Assembly: GCA_003508565.1 (NCBI GenBank)
Contig: DNUI01000185.1
Location: 1-13,808 of the forward strand
Direction of reading: 5' to 3'
Origin: Syntrophaceae bacterium
GTDB lineage: Bacteria > Desulfobacterota > Syntrophia > Syntrophales > UBA2185
DNA: 13,808 nucleotides
Shown here: in pieces, positions 7,282 through 13,808 of the stretch
How the letters are laid out: each line of letters opens with the position of its first letter
Position numbering within the stretch: position 1 is the stretch's first letter
Position numbers and translations under genes: made by a program
Notes under the pieces: model-generated
The model's input: only the letters and a program-made list of their open reading frames with translations
Told to the model about the DNA's origin: nothing
The model's database searches: none

Positions 7282-8187
7282 TCAGGAACCGTCTTTTGTA
7301 AGTTCCTCCAGCAGGTTTTTTGCTCTTTTCTTTTGCGGATTTATGGAAAGGACAAAGTGAAGCCTGAGAATAATTTCCTCCATTTTTTTACTATCCGGGT
7401 TTGCACGATACTTCTTAAACTGAATGTGAGCAAGATTTACGTTCGCTTCTTCTTGAAATGGGTTTGACGCCAAAGATCTCTCGTAGGCTGTGATGGCTGC
7501 TTCATCCTGTTCCGTGATTTCGTAAATGGAGCCTATGTTATTCCATGCGTCTGCGTTATCAGGATCGGATGCGATTATACATTCGAAGAATTCCGTGGCC
7601 TTCTTATAATCGCCTAACTGTACGTAAAGGTTTCCCAGATTAAAGAGGGCTTTTACATGGTTTTGCTTTTTTTCCAGGACACCTTGATATTCCTGAATCG
7701 CTTCATCAAACATGTCGTACCGATCGTATAGATGGGCCAACAAGAAACGTGGTGATACAGCGTGAGGGTCTGCTTCGATAGCTCTTTTGTAGTGTCGCAG
7801 GGCGCCGTGATAGTCACCTTCCAGTTCGGAGATATGTCCTATGTTATATATAGCTTCAATATTGCTCGAATTAAGGGTTAATGCTTTTTCATACATTTGC
7901 CGCGCGCTTCCCAGTCTACCCATCTTTTCATAGACATAGCCGAGGTTGTTATATGCCTCCGGATTTTTTGGCTCCAGTTCGGTCGCCCTTTTTAAACATA
8001 TCAGCGCCCATTCATAATCTTCCCTCTGGAGATAAATGAAGCCCAGGTTCACATATGCGGCGGTAAATGTTGGGTCAAGGACAACACTTTTTTTGTATGC
8101 TTCTATTGCTTCTTCGGATTTGGGATCAAGGAGGTCATCGCGACACCCTTTCATAAACCAGTCCTTGGCGCTCATTTTTTGATCCAT
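7282..8187 (-). CDS. Tetratricopeptide repeat protein
   Basis: The 301-residue protein consists almost wholly of TPR units, which act as protein-protein scaffolds. Seven or so consecutive 34-residue repeats run from about 7 to 245, with signature residues in each (NLGFIYLQREDYEWALICLK; NLGYVYEKMGRLGSARQMYE; NIGHISELEGDYHGALRHYK; NLGNLYVQLGDYKKATEFFE; NIGSIYEITEQDEAAITAYE), and a degenerate repeat follows at about 250-290. There is no signal peptide or membrane segment, so it is cytoplasmic as written. The ATG at 8187 follows a weak AGG 9-10 bases upstream and a near-consensus promoter. It lies downstream of ahbC and the 41-codon ORF on the same strand, about 100 bases from the latter, and probably has its own transcription. 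Specific partners cannot be read from sequence. Confidence 0.93.
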   Translation of the reverse strand: MDQKMSAKDWFMKGCRDDLLDPKSEEAIEAYKKSVVLDPTFTAAYVNLGFIYLQREDYEWALICLKRATELEPKNPEAYNNLGYVYEKMGRLGSARQMYEKALTLNSSNIEAIYNIGHISELEGDYHGALRHYKRAIEADPHAVSPRFLLAHLYDRYDMFDEAIQEYQGVLEKKQNHVKALFNLGNLYVQLGDYKKATEFFECIIASDPDNADAWNNIGSIYEITEQDEAAITAYERSLASNPFQEEANVNLAHIQFKKYRANPDSKKMEEIILRLHFVLSINPQKKRAKNLLEELTKDGS

Positions 8188-8234
8188 TGAAAAAAGCCTG
8201 CTTTAGATTGAATTTTGAATTATGGCTGAAATTA

Positions 8235-8262
8235 AGTATCAACCGTAATCATTTTTTGTCAA
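8235..8262 (-). promoter_or_regulatory. Candidate promoter of the TPR gene
   Basis: Read on the minus strand, TTGACA (plus-strand 8257-8262) is followed after 16 bases by GATACT (8235-8240, 4/6). It lies in the gap between the 41-codon ORF and the TPR gene and would give a leader of about 40 bases. The -35 is perfect; the -10 is fair. Confidence 0.5.
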
Positions 8263-8288
8263 GTGAAATGGCACTTACGTAACTCATA

Positions 8289-8414
8289 TCATATTCGCTT
8301 TTTCAATCTGGCGATTTCCCCTTTCGCCTGCCTGAGTTCTTCCTGTGTCTCCTTGAATCTGCTTGATAAGATTTCTTTCGTTACCTGTTTCTGCACAAGG
8401 TTTTCACTTTGCAA
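8289..8414 (-). CDS. Small ORF, 41 residues, overlapping the 3' end of ahbC
   Basis: On the minus strand a TTG at 8414-8412 opens a 41-codon frame that ends with TGA at 8291-8289; it overlaps the last codons of ahbC in another frame (8404-8414). AAGAGG lies 3 bases upstream of the TTG. An in-frame GTG at 8399-8397 is an alternative start. The product is a strongly charged helix-like peptide (about one third Lys/Arg/Glu) with a coiled-coil character (KETQEELRQAKGEIARLKKR at its C-terminus). No cysteine, signal peptide or membrane segment is present. Coupling to ahbC translation is suggested by the overlap. It is shorter than normal gene-calling cut-offs. I do not recognise the family; it could also be non-translated, but the third-codon choice and peptide composition look coding. 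Confidence 0.5.
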   Translation of the reverse strand: MQSENLVQKQVTKEILSSRFKETQEELRQAKGEIARLKKRI

Positions 8415-9549
8415 TTTCCTCTTCCGTCAGATAACATGCCGGGTCAGGAGCCCAAATATCCCCCGTCACCGCTTCCGCTCTGGCGCGGAAATTTCCACCA
8501 CACACATCGAGCCAGCGGCAGGTAGAACATCTTCCTTTCACATGTCTCTTTTTGCCTTTCATCCTTGCCATCAGTTCATTGGATGTGTCTGTCCATATCT
8601 CGCTGAAAGGACGCTCTCTTACATTGCCGAATGATATGCCTCTCCAGAACTGGTCGGCGTGAACTTCGCCATCCCAGCTGATACAGCCTATACCGTTGCC
8701 GGAACTGTTACCCTCATTGACCAGAAGGAGCGACATAACCTCCTTTGCCCTCACAGGGTCTTCCTTCTGCATACGCATGAACACATAAGGCCCATCAGCA
8801 TGGTTATCCACGGTGAGGATCTCTTTTGGCTTCCCCCGATCGAAAAGATCGCGAGTCCTATCCATGATAATGTCAACGACTTTTCGCGTTTCTCCATGAG
8901 ACAGGTCTTCGTCAATCAGTTTAGACCCGCGTCCTGAGTAGACCAGATGATAAAAACATACACGAGGAATATCTTCCTTTTCAATAAGGTTAAAAATAGC
9001 AGGGATATCGAGAAAATTATTTTTGTTCATAGTGAGACGAACGCCTACTTTAATTCCTGCCTCAAGGCAGGTTTTAATTCCTTTTACTGTCATGTCAAAG
9101 GCGCCCTTCACGCCCCGGAACCGGTCGTGCGTATTTTCCATCCCGTCAAGACTTACGCCGATGTAGGAAATCCCGATTTTTTTTAATATGTTCACTGTTT
9201 TTTTTGTCAGCAATGTTCCATTGGTTGATATGACGGCCCTCATACCCTGATCCACGGCGTACCCTACAAGTTCGGAAAGGTCTTCTCGCATCAGGGGTTC
9301 ACCACCTGAAAAAAGAATCACAGGGGATCTGAATGCAGCAAGATCAGAGATCAGTGTTTTTCCCTCATCTGTGGTTAATTCGTTTTCGTAGATCATGTTA
9401 CGTGAATTGGAGTAACAGTGGATACATTTAAGGTTGCACCTTCTGGTCATATTCCAGACTACTACAGGCCGTTTATGCGTATCGCTCCCATAGCGGAGGT
9501 GATCCATGGTTTCCGCTCCGCCACAGTACAATTTTGAAATACTTATCAT
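8404..9549 (-). CDS. ahbC: 12,18-didecarboxysiroheme deacetylase (AhbC), radical SAM/SPASM
   Basis: AhbC removes two acetate side chains from 12,18-didecarboxysiroheme to give Fe-coproporphyrin III in the siroheme-dependent (alternative) heme pathway used by sulfate reducers and methanogens. The 381-residue protein begins MISISKLYCG, near the family start. It has the radical SAM motif C38-NLK-C42-IH-C45 in VVVWNMTRRCNLKCIHCYS, GGEP at 82-85, and ISYIGVSLDGME. SPASM-type auxiliary cluster cysteines are C289, C341, C344, C350 and C372 (GRCSTCRWLDVCGGN; APDPACYL). AAAGGT sits 8 bases before the ATG. Close relatives include NirJ and the heme synthase AhbD; the WNMTRRCNLKC and C-terminal text favour AhbC. 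No other ahb gene (ahbA, ahbB, ahbD) is in the window. Confidence 0.85.
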   Translation of the reverse strand: MISISKLYCGGAETMDHLRYGSDTHKRPVVVWNMTRRCNLKCIHCYSNSRNMIYENELTTDEGKTLISDLAAFRSPVILFSGGEPLMREDLSELVGYAVDQGMRAVISTNGTLLTKKTVNILKKIGISYIGVSLDGMENTHDRFRGVKGAFDMTVKGIKTCLEAGIKVGVRLTMNKNNFLDIPAIFNLIEKEDIPRVCFYHLVYSGRGSKLIDEDLSHGETRKVVDIIMDRTRDLFDRGKPKEILTVDNHADGPYVFMRMQKEDPVRAKEVMSLLLVNEGNSSGNGIGCISWDGEVHADQFWRGISFGNVRERPFSEIWTDTSNELMARMKGKKRHVKGRCSTCRWLDVCGGNFRARAEAVTGDIWAPDPACYLTEEEIAK

Positions 9550-9581
9550 GTAATTACCTTTTATATCTTAGTATGCGACGT

Positions 9582-9610
9582 ATATTACAATATCGACACA
9601 ATAGTTACAA
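9582..9610 (-). promoter_or_regulatory. Weak candidate promoter of ahbC
   Basis: On the minus strand TTGTAA (plus 9605-9610, 4/6) and TAATAT (9582-9587, 4/6) are spaced by 17 bases, giving a short leader of about 25 bases before AAAGGT and the ATG. The match is modest; the region is AT-rich and may contain other choices. It shares the intergenic gap with the divergent pyruvate kinase gene. Confidence 0.3.
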
Positions 9611-9732
9611 CAAGTCTTTATCGTGTGCCGTGTATTTCATGATGATAAACAGCAAATCGCTTTTATTGGGATAGCCTCTGTGATAAGATTCGCGTTCAAT
9701 GTGAGAAACTCCTTTGTGTGAGGATGGGAATT

Positions 9733-11127
9733 ATGCAAAAAACTAAAATAGTATGTACCATAGGGCCCGCGAGCGCCAGGGAAGAAATCATCGAAGCGAT
9801 GATAGAAAGCGGCATGAACGTGGCCCGGTTGAATTTTTCCCACGGGGAACACAAGGATCATGCAGAGAAAATAACAATGATCCGGGCTCTCTCTGAAAAA
9901 TTAAACACACCCGTAGCGATCCTCCAGGATCTCGCGGGGCCGAAGATAAGAGTAGGTTTTATTCCCGACCCCGGTGTGCTTCTAAAAGCCGGGCAGAACT
10001 TTATTCTTACTGCTCGTGATATTAGGGGCAGCAGGGAAATGGTTTCTGTCTCCTACCCGGATCTTCCTAAGGATGTCCGGAAGGGCGACAGGCTTCTCCT
10101 TGCGGATGGCTTAATGGAACTGGTAGTAGTGGAGACAAGCGCCACAGAAATTACATGCCGGGTCATTACCGGGGGCATACTCACTTCCCACAAGGGGCTT
10201 AACCTGCCGACAGGGACCATTAAGGCTCCTTCCCTTACGGTGAAAGACCGTAAGGATCTTCTCTTTGGCTTACAACATGATGTTGATTATGTCGCGTTGT
10301 CATTTGTAAAAACAGCAAATGATATCAGAGCGGTCAAAGATATTATACGGAGACAAGGAAAGGATACCCCCGTAATTGCCAAGATAGAAAAGCATGAGGC
10401 TCTTGAGAATTTGGAAGCCATCGTGGATATCTCAGATGGCATCATGGTGGCACGGGGGGATTTGGGTGTGGAAATACCGTTGGAAGAGGTACCGCTTATC
10501 CAGAAAAGGCTTATCCAGAAGGCGAACGCAGCGGGCAAACCGGTCATTACAGCGACCCAGATGCTCCGTTCCATGGTAAATTCGCCTCGACCAACCCGTG
10601 CCGAAGCGGCTGACGTAGTGAATGCCGTTCTGGATGGTACAGATGCGGTGATGCTCTCTGAAGAGACAGCTTCCGGTGAGTATCCTGTAGAGGCTGTGGA
10701 CATCATGCACCGTCTGGCCATGAATGCGGAAGCAGGTTTCTCTTATGAAGCATACCTGAATGTGATTCCTCAAAAAGGCATTGCCGAATCCATCGCCAAT
10801 GCCTCCTGCATCCTGGCGGATCATCTTGACGCACAGGCTATTGTTACCTATACCACAACAGGATTGACAGCGATGCGCATATCGCGTTTCCGGCCCAAAC
10901 ACCCCATAATTGCCCTGTCTGCTGACATTAAGACGGTGCGGAGGTTAGCCCTCTTCTGGGGTTGTCGCCCCCGTTTGTTAAACGCACCCCTGAGCACGGA
11001 CGACATGATTGAGGGGGCAGCGATGGAAACGGGCGAGGTCTCTCAGGGAGGGCTTGTGGTGATCGTTGCCGGCCATCCGCTGCTTAAAGCCGGTTCTACT
11101 AATATGCTACGGGTAAAGAAACTCTGA
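9733..11127 (+). CDS. pyk: Pyruvate kinase
   Basis: Converts phosphoenolpyruvate and ADP to pyruvate and ATP, the last step of glycolysis, in the cytoplasm. Of 464 residues, the N-terminal TIM barrel contains MQKTKIVCTIGPAS and ARLNFSHGEH (R32, N34). The family signature VIAKIEKHEALEN is at 214-226 (catalytic Lys217, metal-binding Glu219), followed by metal-binding Asp243 in ARGDLGVEIPLEEVP and by RPTRAEAADVVNAVLDGTDA. The C-terminal regulatory domain occupies about 350-464; there is no PEP-utiliser extension. Length is normal. The start at 9733 is preferred over GTG 9718 and ATG 9724 because GAGGATGGGA (9720-9729) then becomes the ribosome site and the MQKTKIVCTIGPAS start matches the family. 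Activator and K+ dependence cannot be judged with confidence. It is divergent from ahbC and has no obvious operon partner. Confidence 0.96.
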   Translation: MQKTKIVCTIGPASAREEIIEAMIESGMNVARLNFSHGEHKDHAEKITMIRALSEKLNTPVAILQDLAGPKIRVGFIPDPGVLLKAGQNFILTARDIRGSREMVSVSYPDLPKDVRKGDRLLLADGLMELVVVETSATEITCRVITGGILTSHKGLNLPTGTIKAPSLTVKDRKDLLFGLQHDVDYVALSFVKTANDIRAVKDIIRRQGKDTPVIAKIEKHEALENLEAIVDISDGIMVARGDLGVEIPLEEVPLIQKRLIQKANAAGKPVITATQMLRSMVNSPRPTRAEAADVVNAVLDGTDAVMLSEETASGEYPVEAVDIMHRLAMNAEAGFSYEAYLNVIPQKGIAESIANASCILADHLDAQAIVTYTTTGLTAMRISRFRPKHPIIALSADIKTVRRLALFWGCRPRLLNAPLSTDDMIEGAAMETGEVSQGGLVVIVAGHPLLKAGSTNMLRVKKL

Positions 11128-11173
11128 TTGTTGCCTCTTCGGGGCATGTCTGAAAAAGTTAGAGAAGGTTTTC

Positions 11174-11401
11174 ATGAGGATTTCCCGTATAATATTTGAA
11201 GCACTGTTGTATTTGCTTCATAGTGCCCGCAAGGCTATAACTCGATTGCAAGGACTTCTGTATGGTAAAAATCTCCCGCTGTGGTTCGCGATAAACGATG
11301 TGAATAAAAGGCGGATTAAAAGTGTAGGAAATCGGCAGGGTGTGTCAAGAGCAAATGAATTGAGAATTTCGTTGAAAAGGCATTGTGTATCTTGTAAGTA
11401 A
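11174..11401 (+). CDS. Doubtful small ORF, 75 residues
   Basis: This frame has AGAAGG about 5 bases before its ATG and ends 6 bases before the binding-protein start at 11408, which itself lacks a clear ribosome site, so coupling is imaginable. The 75-residue product is basic (MRISRIIFEALLYLLHSARK, then many Lys/Arg) with a CVSC-type C-terminus. It matches no family I recognise and codon choice is not clearly coding-like. I list it so that the 280-base gap is not left unexplained; it may be spurious. Confidence 0.2.
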   Translation: MRISRIIFEALLYLLHSARKAITRLQGLLYGKNLPLWFAINDVNKRRIKSVGNRQGVSRANELRISLKRHCVSCK

Positions 11402-11407
11402 CCTGTC

Positions 11408-13048
11408 ATGAGAATTATTAACTATATCATTTTCGTAACATTCATCGCCGTTGCTATTACGCTTTCCGGCTGCAGCGAAAAAAAACAGAGAAGTACGGAG
11501 AGAAACCTCTCCGATTCCGGGCCTGCCTACGGGGACATTATTGTGGAGGGCTCCATCGGTGACGCCAGTAATCTGATTCCCTTACTCTCTTCGGACAGTA
11601 CCTCCCATGGCATTTCGTCTCTTGTGTTTAATGGTCTCGTCAAGTATGACAAAGACATCAATATTGTAGGAGACCTGGCCGAATCGTGGAAAATTTCCAG
11701 AGACGGGCTGGTGATTACTTTCCACCTCAGGAAAGGCGTCACATGGCATGACGGCCATACTTTTACAGCACACGATGTTCTGTTTACGTATCGAGTCACC
11801 ATCGATCCCAAAACACCTACTGCCTACGCGGGTGATTTTCTCAAAGTGAAGAAAGCGGAAGTTCTGGATGACTATACCTTCCGTGTCACCTATGACAAGC
11901 CTTTCGCGCCTGCGCTCATGAGCTGGGGGAGCTCCGTTCTGCCGAAGCATCTCCTGGAGGGGAAAGATATCACCACGTCACCCTTGGCGCGCCATCCCGT
12001 CGGCACGGGACCTTATATATTCAAAGAGTGGGTGCCGGGGCAGAAGATCGTACTCATCTCCAACCCGGATTATTTTGAGAGCCGGCCGTATATTGATGGT
12101 TACATCATGCGCATCATTCCCGATGATGCCACGATGTTTCTGGAATTGCGCGCTAACGGCATTGACCGTAAGAATCTGACCCCACTTCAATACACAAGAC
12201 AGACAGAAAATAATCTCTTTCGAAAGAACTTCAACAAGTACCGGTATCTTTCGTTTTCCTATACGTATATGGGGTACAATCTCAAGAATCCGTTGTTTGC
12301 TGATAAGAGGGTTCGACAGGCAATCGCATACGGAATCAATAAGGATGAGATTATCCGGGGAGTCTTGCTGGGATTGGGCAAGGAAGCCACGGGACCTTTC
12401 AAGCCGGGCACCTGGGTCAACAACCCCCATGTAAAGGTATACCCTTACGATCCCCAAAAAGCGAAGGAACTTTTGGCAGATGCGGGGTGGAAAGATAACG
12501 ATGGTGACGGTATAATGGACAAAGATGGTCAACCCTTTGTGTTTGAGATTATCACAAACCAGGGAAACGAGATCAGGGCAAAATGCGCAGAGATCATCCA
12601 GCGACGTCTGGGTGAGATAGGCATCAAGGTAAAAATCAGAATTCTGGAATGGGCCGCGTTTGTGAACGACTTTATCAATAAAAGGCGTTTTGACGCAACA
12701 ATCCTGGGATGGACCGTACCTCTTGATCCCGATATCTATGACGTATGGCATTCGAGCAAAATGGGACCTCAGGAACTAAACTTCATATCCTATAAAAATG
12801 AAGAAGTTGATACGCTGATTGAGAGGGGGAGGAGTACCTTCAACCAGAAGGAAAGAAAAAAATATTACGACAGGATCCAGGAGATATTAGCGGAAGAACA
12901 ACCCTATCTGTTTCTGTACGTTCCCGATGCCTTGCCTATAATCCATGCACGGTTTCGTGGTGTAGAACCGGCGCCCCTCGGGATTGGACACAATTTTATC
13001 AAGTGGTACGTTCCCAAGGAGGAACAGAAACTGGTTATGGTGAGGTAG
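11408..13048 (+). CDS. ABC transporter substrate-binding lipoprotein, peptide/nickel family 5 (DppA/OppA type)
   Basis: A binding lipoprotein for peptides or similar solutes, anchored in the periplasm. The 546-residue product has a signal segment (residues 1-21) with lipobox LSGC, Cys22 being the lipid-modified residue. The SBP_bac_5 core follows: LAESWKISRDG (90-100), FHLRKGVTWHDGHTFTAHDV (105-124) and HPVGTGPYIFKEW (196-208). A conserved Asp-rich loop DNDGDGIMDKDG at 363-374 resembles an EF-hand calcium loop and is a known variant in this family. No permease (DppB/C-like) or ATPase gene is adjacent, so it is an orphan binding protein. The start is 3 residues before a basic/hydrophobic leader; the SD upstream is poor (AAGTAA). 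Substrate cannot be assigned; di- or oligopeptide is the default. Confidence 0.92.
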   Translation: MRIINYIIFVTFIAVAITLSGCSEKKQRSTERNLSDSGPAYGDIIVEGSIGDASNLIPLLSSDSTSHGISSLVFNGLVKYDKDINIVGDLAESWKISRDGLVITFHLRKGVTWHDGHTFTAHDVLFTYRVTIDPKTPTAYAGDFLKVKKAEVLDDYTFRVTYDKPFAPALMSWGSSVLPKHLLEGKDITTSPLARHPVGTGPYIFKEWVPGQKIVLISNPDYFESRPYIDGYIMRIIPDDATMFLELRANGIDRKNLTPLQYTRQTENNLFRKNFNKYRYLSFSYTYMGYNLKNPLFADKRVRQAIAYGINKDEIIRGVLLGLGKEATGPFKPGTWVNNPHVKVYPYDPQKAKELLADAGWKDNDGDGIMDKDGQPFVFEIITNQGNEIRAKCAEIIQRRLGEIGIKVKIRILEWAAFVNDFINKRRFDATILGWTVPLDPDIYDVWHSSKMGPQELNFISYKNEEVDTLIERGRSTFNQKERKKYYDRIQEILAEEQPYLFLYVPDALPIIHARFRGVEPAPLGIGHNFIKWYVPKEEQKLVMVR

Positions 13049-13122
13049 GCTATACAATCTCTTACGGATGTTGCAGCTTTTTCATTGTATTCTACGAGTA
13101 TTTTCTAGTATTTCCCTCATGG

Positions 13123-13149
13123 TTTTTTCATATTGCCTTTTTTCATATT
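13123..13149 (+). repeat. Short direct repeat, TTTTTTCATATT twice
   Basis: TTTTTTCATATT occurs at 13123-13134 and 13138-13149, a 15-base period, in an AT-rich gap between the binding-protein gene and the prepilin gene. No inverted repeat, CRISPR-like array or known operator is apparent. An imperfect third CATATT-like unit follows. It could bind a regulator or be slippage; I cannot say which. Confidence 0.4.
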
Positions 13150-13309
13150 CATATTTTATATAATCCGCACATCATAAATTGTACTTGACCACGCATACAA
13201 TCAATTTTTTGAAAATCGAATAGGCCAATCCATGCAACAAATACGGTCTTTCCGTTGGTGCTCACCGCACCGCGAATGACATATTACATTACACTGATGG
13301 GAGGCTATA

Positions 13310-13759
13310 ATGAAATTTAAAAAGGGATTTACACTTGTTGAGCTGGTCATCGCTATTGCCCTTGTGGCAATCATAAGTGCCATTGCGGGATTAAATTTAT
13401 ATACGTTCACATTGAACAGAAATCTCAAATCCGCGGCAAGGGCTATTGCTTCTGATTTCTTTCTATGCAAGGGAAAAGCGATTTCAGAGAATACAAAATA
13501 TCAAATTGCTTTTGATGTCGCGAATGGAAGCTATACCATCCAACCTGGCACGCCTGCCGCTGTCACCAAACATCTATCAGAATTCGGACCGGATATCGAG
13601 TTGGTGAACGCCAGTTTTGGTAAAGGGCATACCATTAATTTTTATACGCGAGGTACTACAGCACCCGGGAATATTAAACTAAAGAACAGCAGGCAATCCG
13701 AGGCGACCATAAAAGTCAATATAACGGGAAGGACGCATGTCGCGTTCGATATTCAATAA
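13310..13759 (+). CDS. Prepilin-like protein, GspH/FimT type (minor pilin or pseudopilin)
   Basis: The 149-residue product has the class III prepilin leader MKFKKG|FTLVE: cleavage after Gly6, Phe7 at +1 and Glu11 at +5. A hydrophobic N-terminal helix (7-31) serves as membrane anchor and filament core. The C-terminal part (about 45-149) resembles the GspH/FimT domain (GHTINFYTRGTTAPGNIKLKN, then VNITGRTHVAF). Such proteins prime type IV pili or type II secretion pseudopili. GGGAGG lies 6 bases before the ATG. It is preceded by an unassigned 260-base gap with no clear promoter, and overlapped at its 3' end by another ORF, so it probably begins a minor-pilin gene cluster that continues outside. 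Whether pilus or secretion system cannot be decided here. Confidence 0.9.
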   Translation: MKFKKGFTLVELVIAIALVAIISAIAGLNLYTFTLNRNLKSAARAIASDFFLCKGKAISENTKYQIAFDVANGSYTIQPGTPAAVTKHLSEFGPDIELVNASFGKGHTINFYTRGTTAPGNIKLKNSRQSEATIKVNITGRTHVAFDIQ

Positions 13760-13808
13760 GCCGAAGTATTCTTTCCCTCCTCGACGAGGACGAAAGGCAC
13801 ACAGAAGA
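13737..13808 (+). CDS. Partial ORF overlapping the prepilin gene, running off the window
   Basis: ATG at 13737 opens a frame of 24 codons that stays open to the last base, overlapping the prepilin gene by 23 bases. GGGAAGG lies 4 bases upstream. The visible product is basic (MSRSIFNKPKYSFPPRRGRK, then AHRR), similar to the long positively charged leader that can precede a prepilin cleavage site. In minor-pilin operons another prepilin usually follows, so this may be one (inference; the hydrophobic helix is not in the window). Confidence 0.5.
   Translation, partial: MSRSIFNKPKYSFPPRRGRKAHRR

Noticed and set aside
7275..7320. Hairpin AGGAAC/GTTCCT (7284-7307) as a shared bidirectional terminator for the convergent ATPase and TPR genes.
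   Set aside because: The stem is 6 bp with a 12-base loop, and no T-run follows it directly in either direction; it also lies inside the TPR coding region.
8263..8634. Plus-strand 123-codon frame opposite ahbC.
   Set aside because: It is the shadow of ahbC and the 41-codon ORF; composition is not protein-like and no ribosome site is seen.
11132..11146. Small hairpin TGCCTC-TTC-GGGGCA after pyk as terminator.
   Set aside because: The 6-bp stem has a G-T pair and is followed by TGTCTGAAAAAG with no T-run, so it is not a convincing intrinsic terminator.
13003..13188. Plus-strand 61-codon frame after the binding-protein gene.
   Set aside because: It starts inside the binding-protein gene in another frame and has Phe/Tyr-rich AT-driven composition typical of non-coding sequence.
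13222..13240. Possible sigma-54 promoter (GGCC-AATCCAT-GC) upstream of the prepilin gene.
   Set aside because: GG and GC are 9 bases apart, not the required 10, and the flanking consensus is poor.

Overview
The window looks like a chromosomal stretch of an anaerobic Gram-negative bacterium, most likely a Desulfobacterota (former Deltaproteobacteria) member such as a Syntrophales-type lineage. This is inferred from AhbC (siroheme-dependent heme pathway), a tandem of three Hsp20 genes, an ExeA/GspA-like ATPase, prepilin genes, a RodZ-type shape protein and moderate G+C. I see no rRNA, tRNA, CRISPR array or insertion sequence.

Layout. 41-931 (-) encodes a RodZ-like membrane protein, divergent from a SuhB-type inositol monophosphatase (1150-1944, +). 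A three-gene small heat-shock operon follows (2235-3631, +), with two good candidate promoters and a strong intrinsic terminator at 3653-3700. Next, behind a near-consensus promoter, is a radical SAM protein with a B12-binding-like N-terminal half (3989-5584, +) and an unusual CX4CX2C cluster motif; a 17-codon ORF may sit in its leader. An ExeA-like AAA ATPase with an unrecognised C-terminal part (5892-7274, +) converges with a TPR protein (7282-8187, -). Upstream of the TPR gene on the same strand is ahbC (8404-9549, -), overlapped at its 3' end by a previously unlisted 41-codon ORF (8289-8414, -). Divergent from ahbC is pyruvate kinase (9733-11127, +), then a doubtful 75-codon ORF, an orphan peptide-type ABC substrate-binding lipoprotein (11408-13048, +), and a GspH/FimT-type prepilin (13310-13759, +). 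The prepilin gene is overlapped by the start of another ORF that runs off the window.

The genes are mostly independent housekeeping or stress units and not one pathway. The clear operon is the hsp20 trio. The pilin and the overlapping next gene probably begin a minor-pilin cluster. I found no convincing new multi-gene defence or mobile system. The strongest items for a second look are the radical SAM protein with its CX4CX2C motif, the 41-residue ORF coupled to ahbC, the ATPase with the novel C-terminus, and the unexplained ORF at the right edge.
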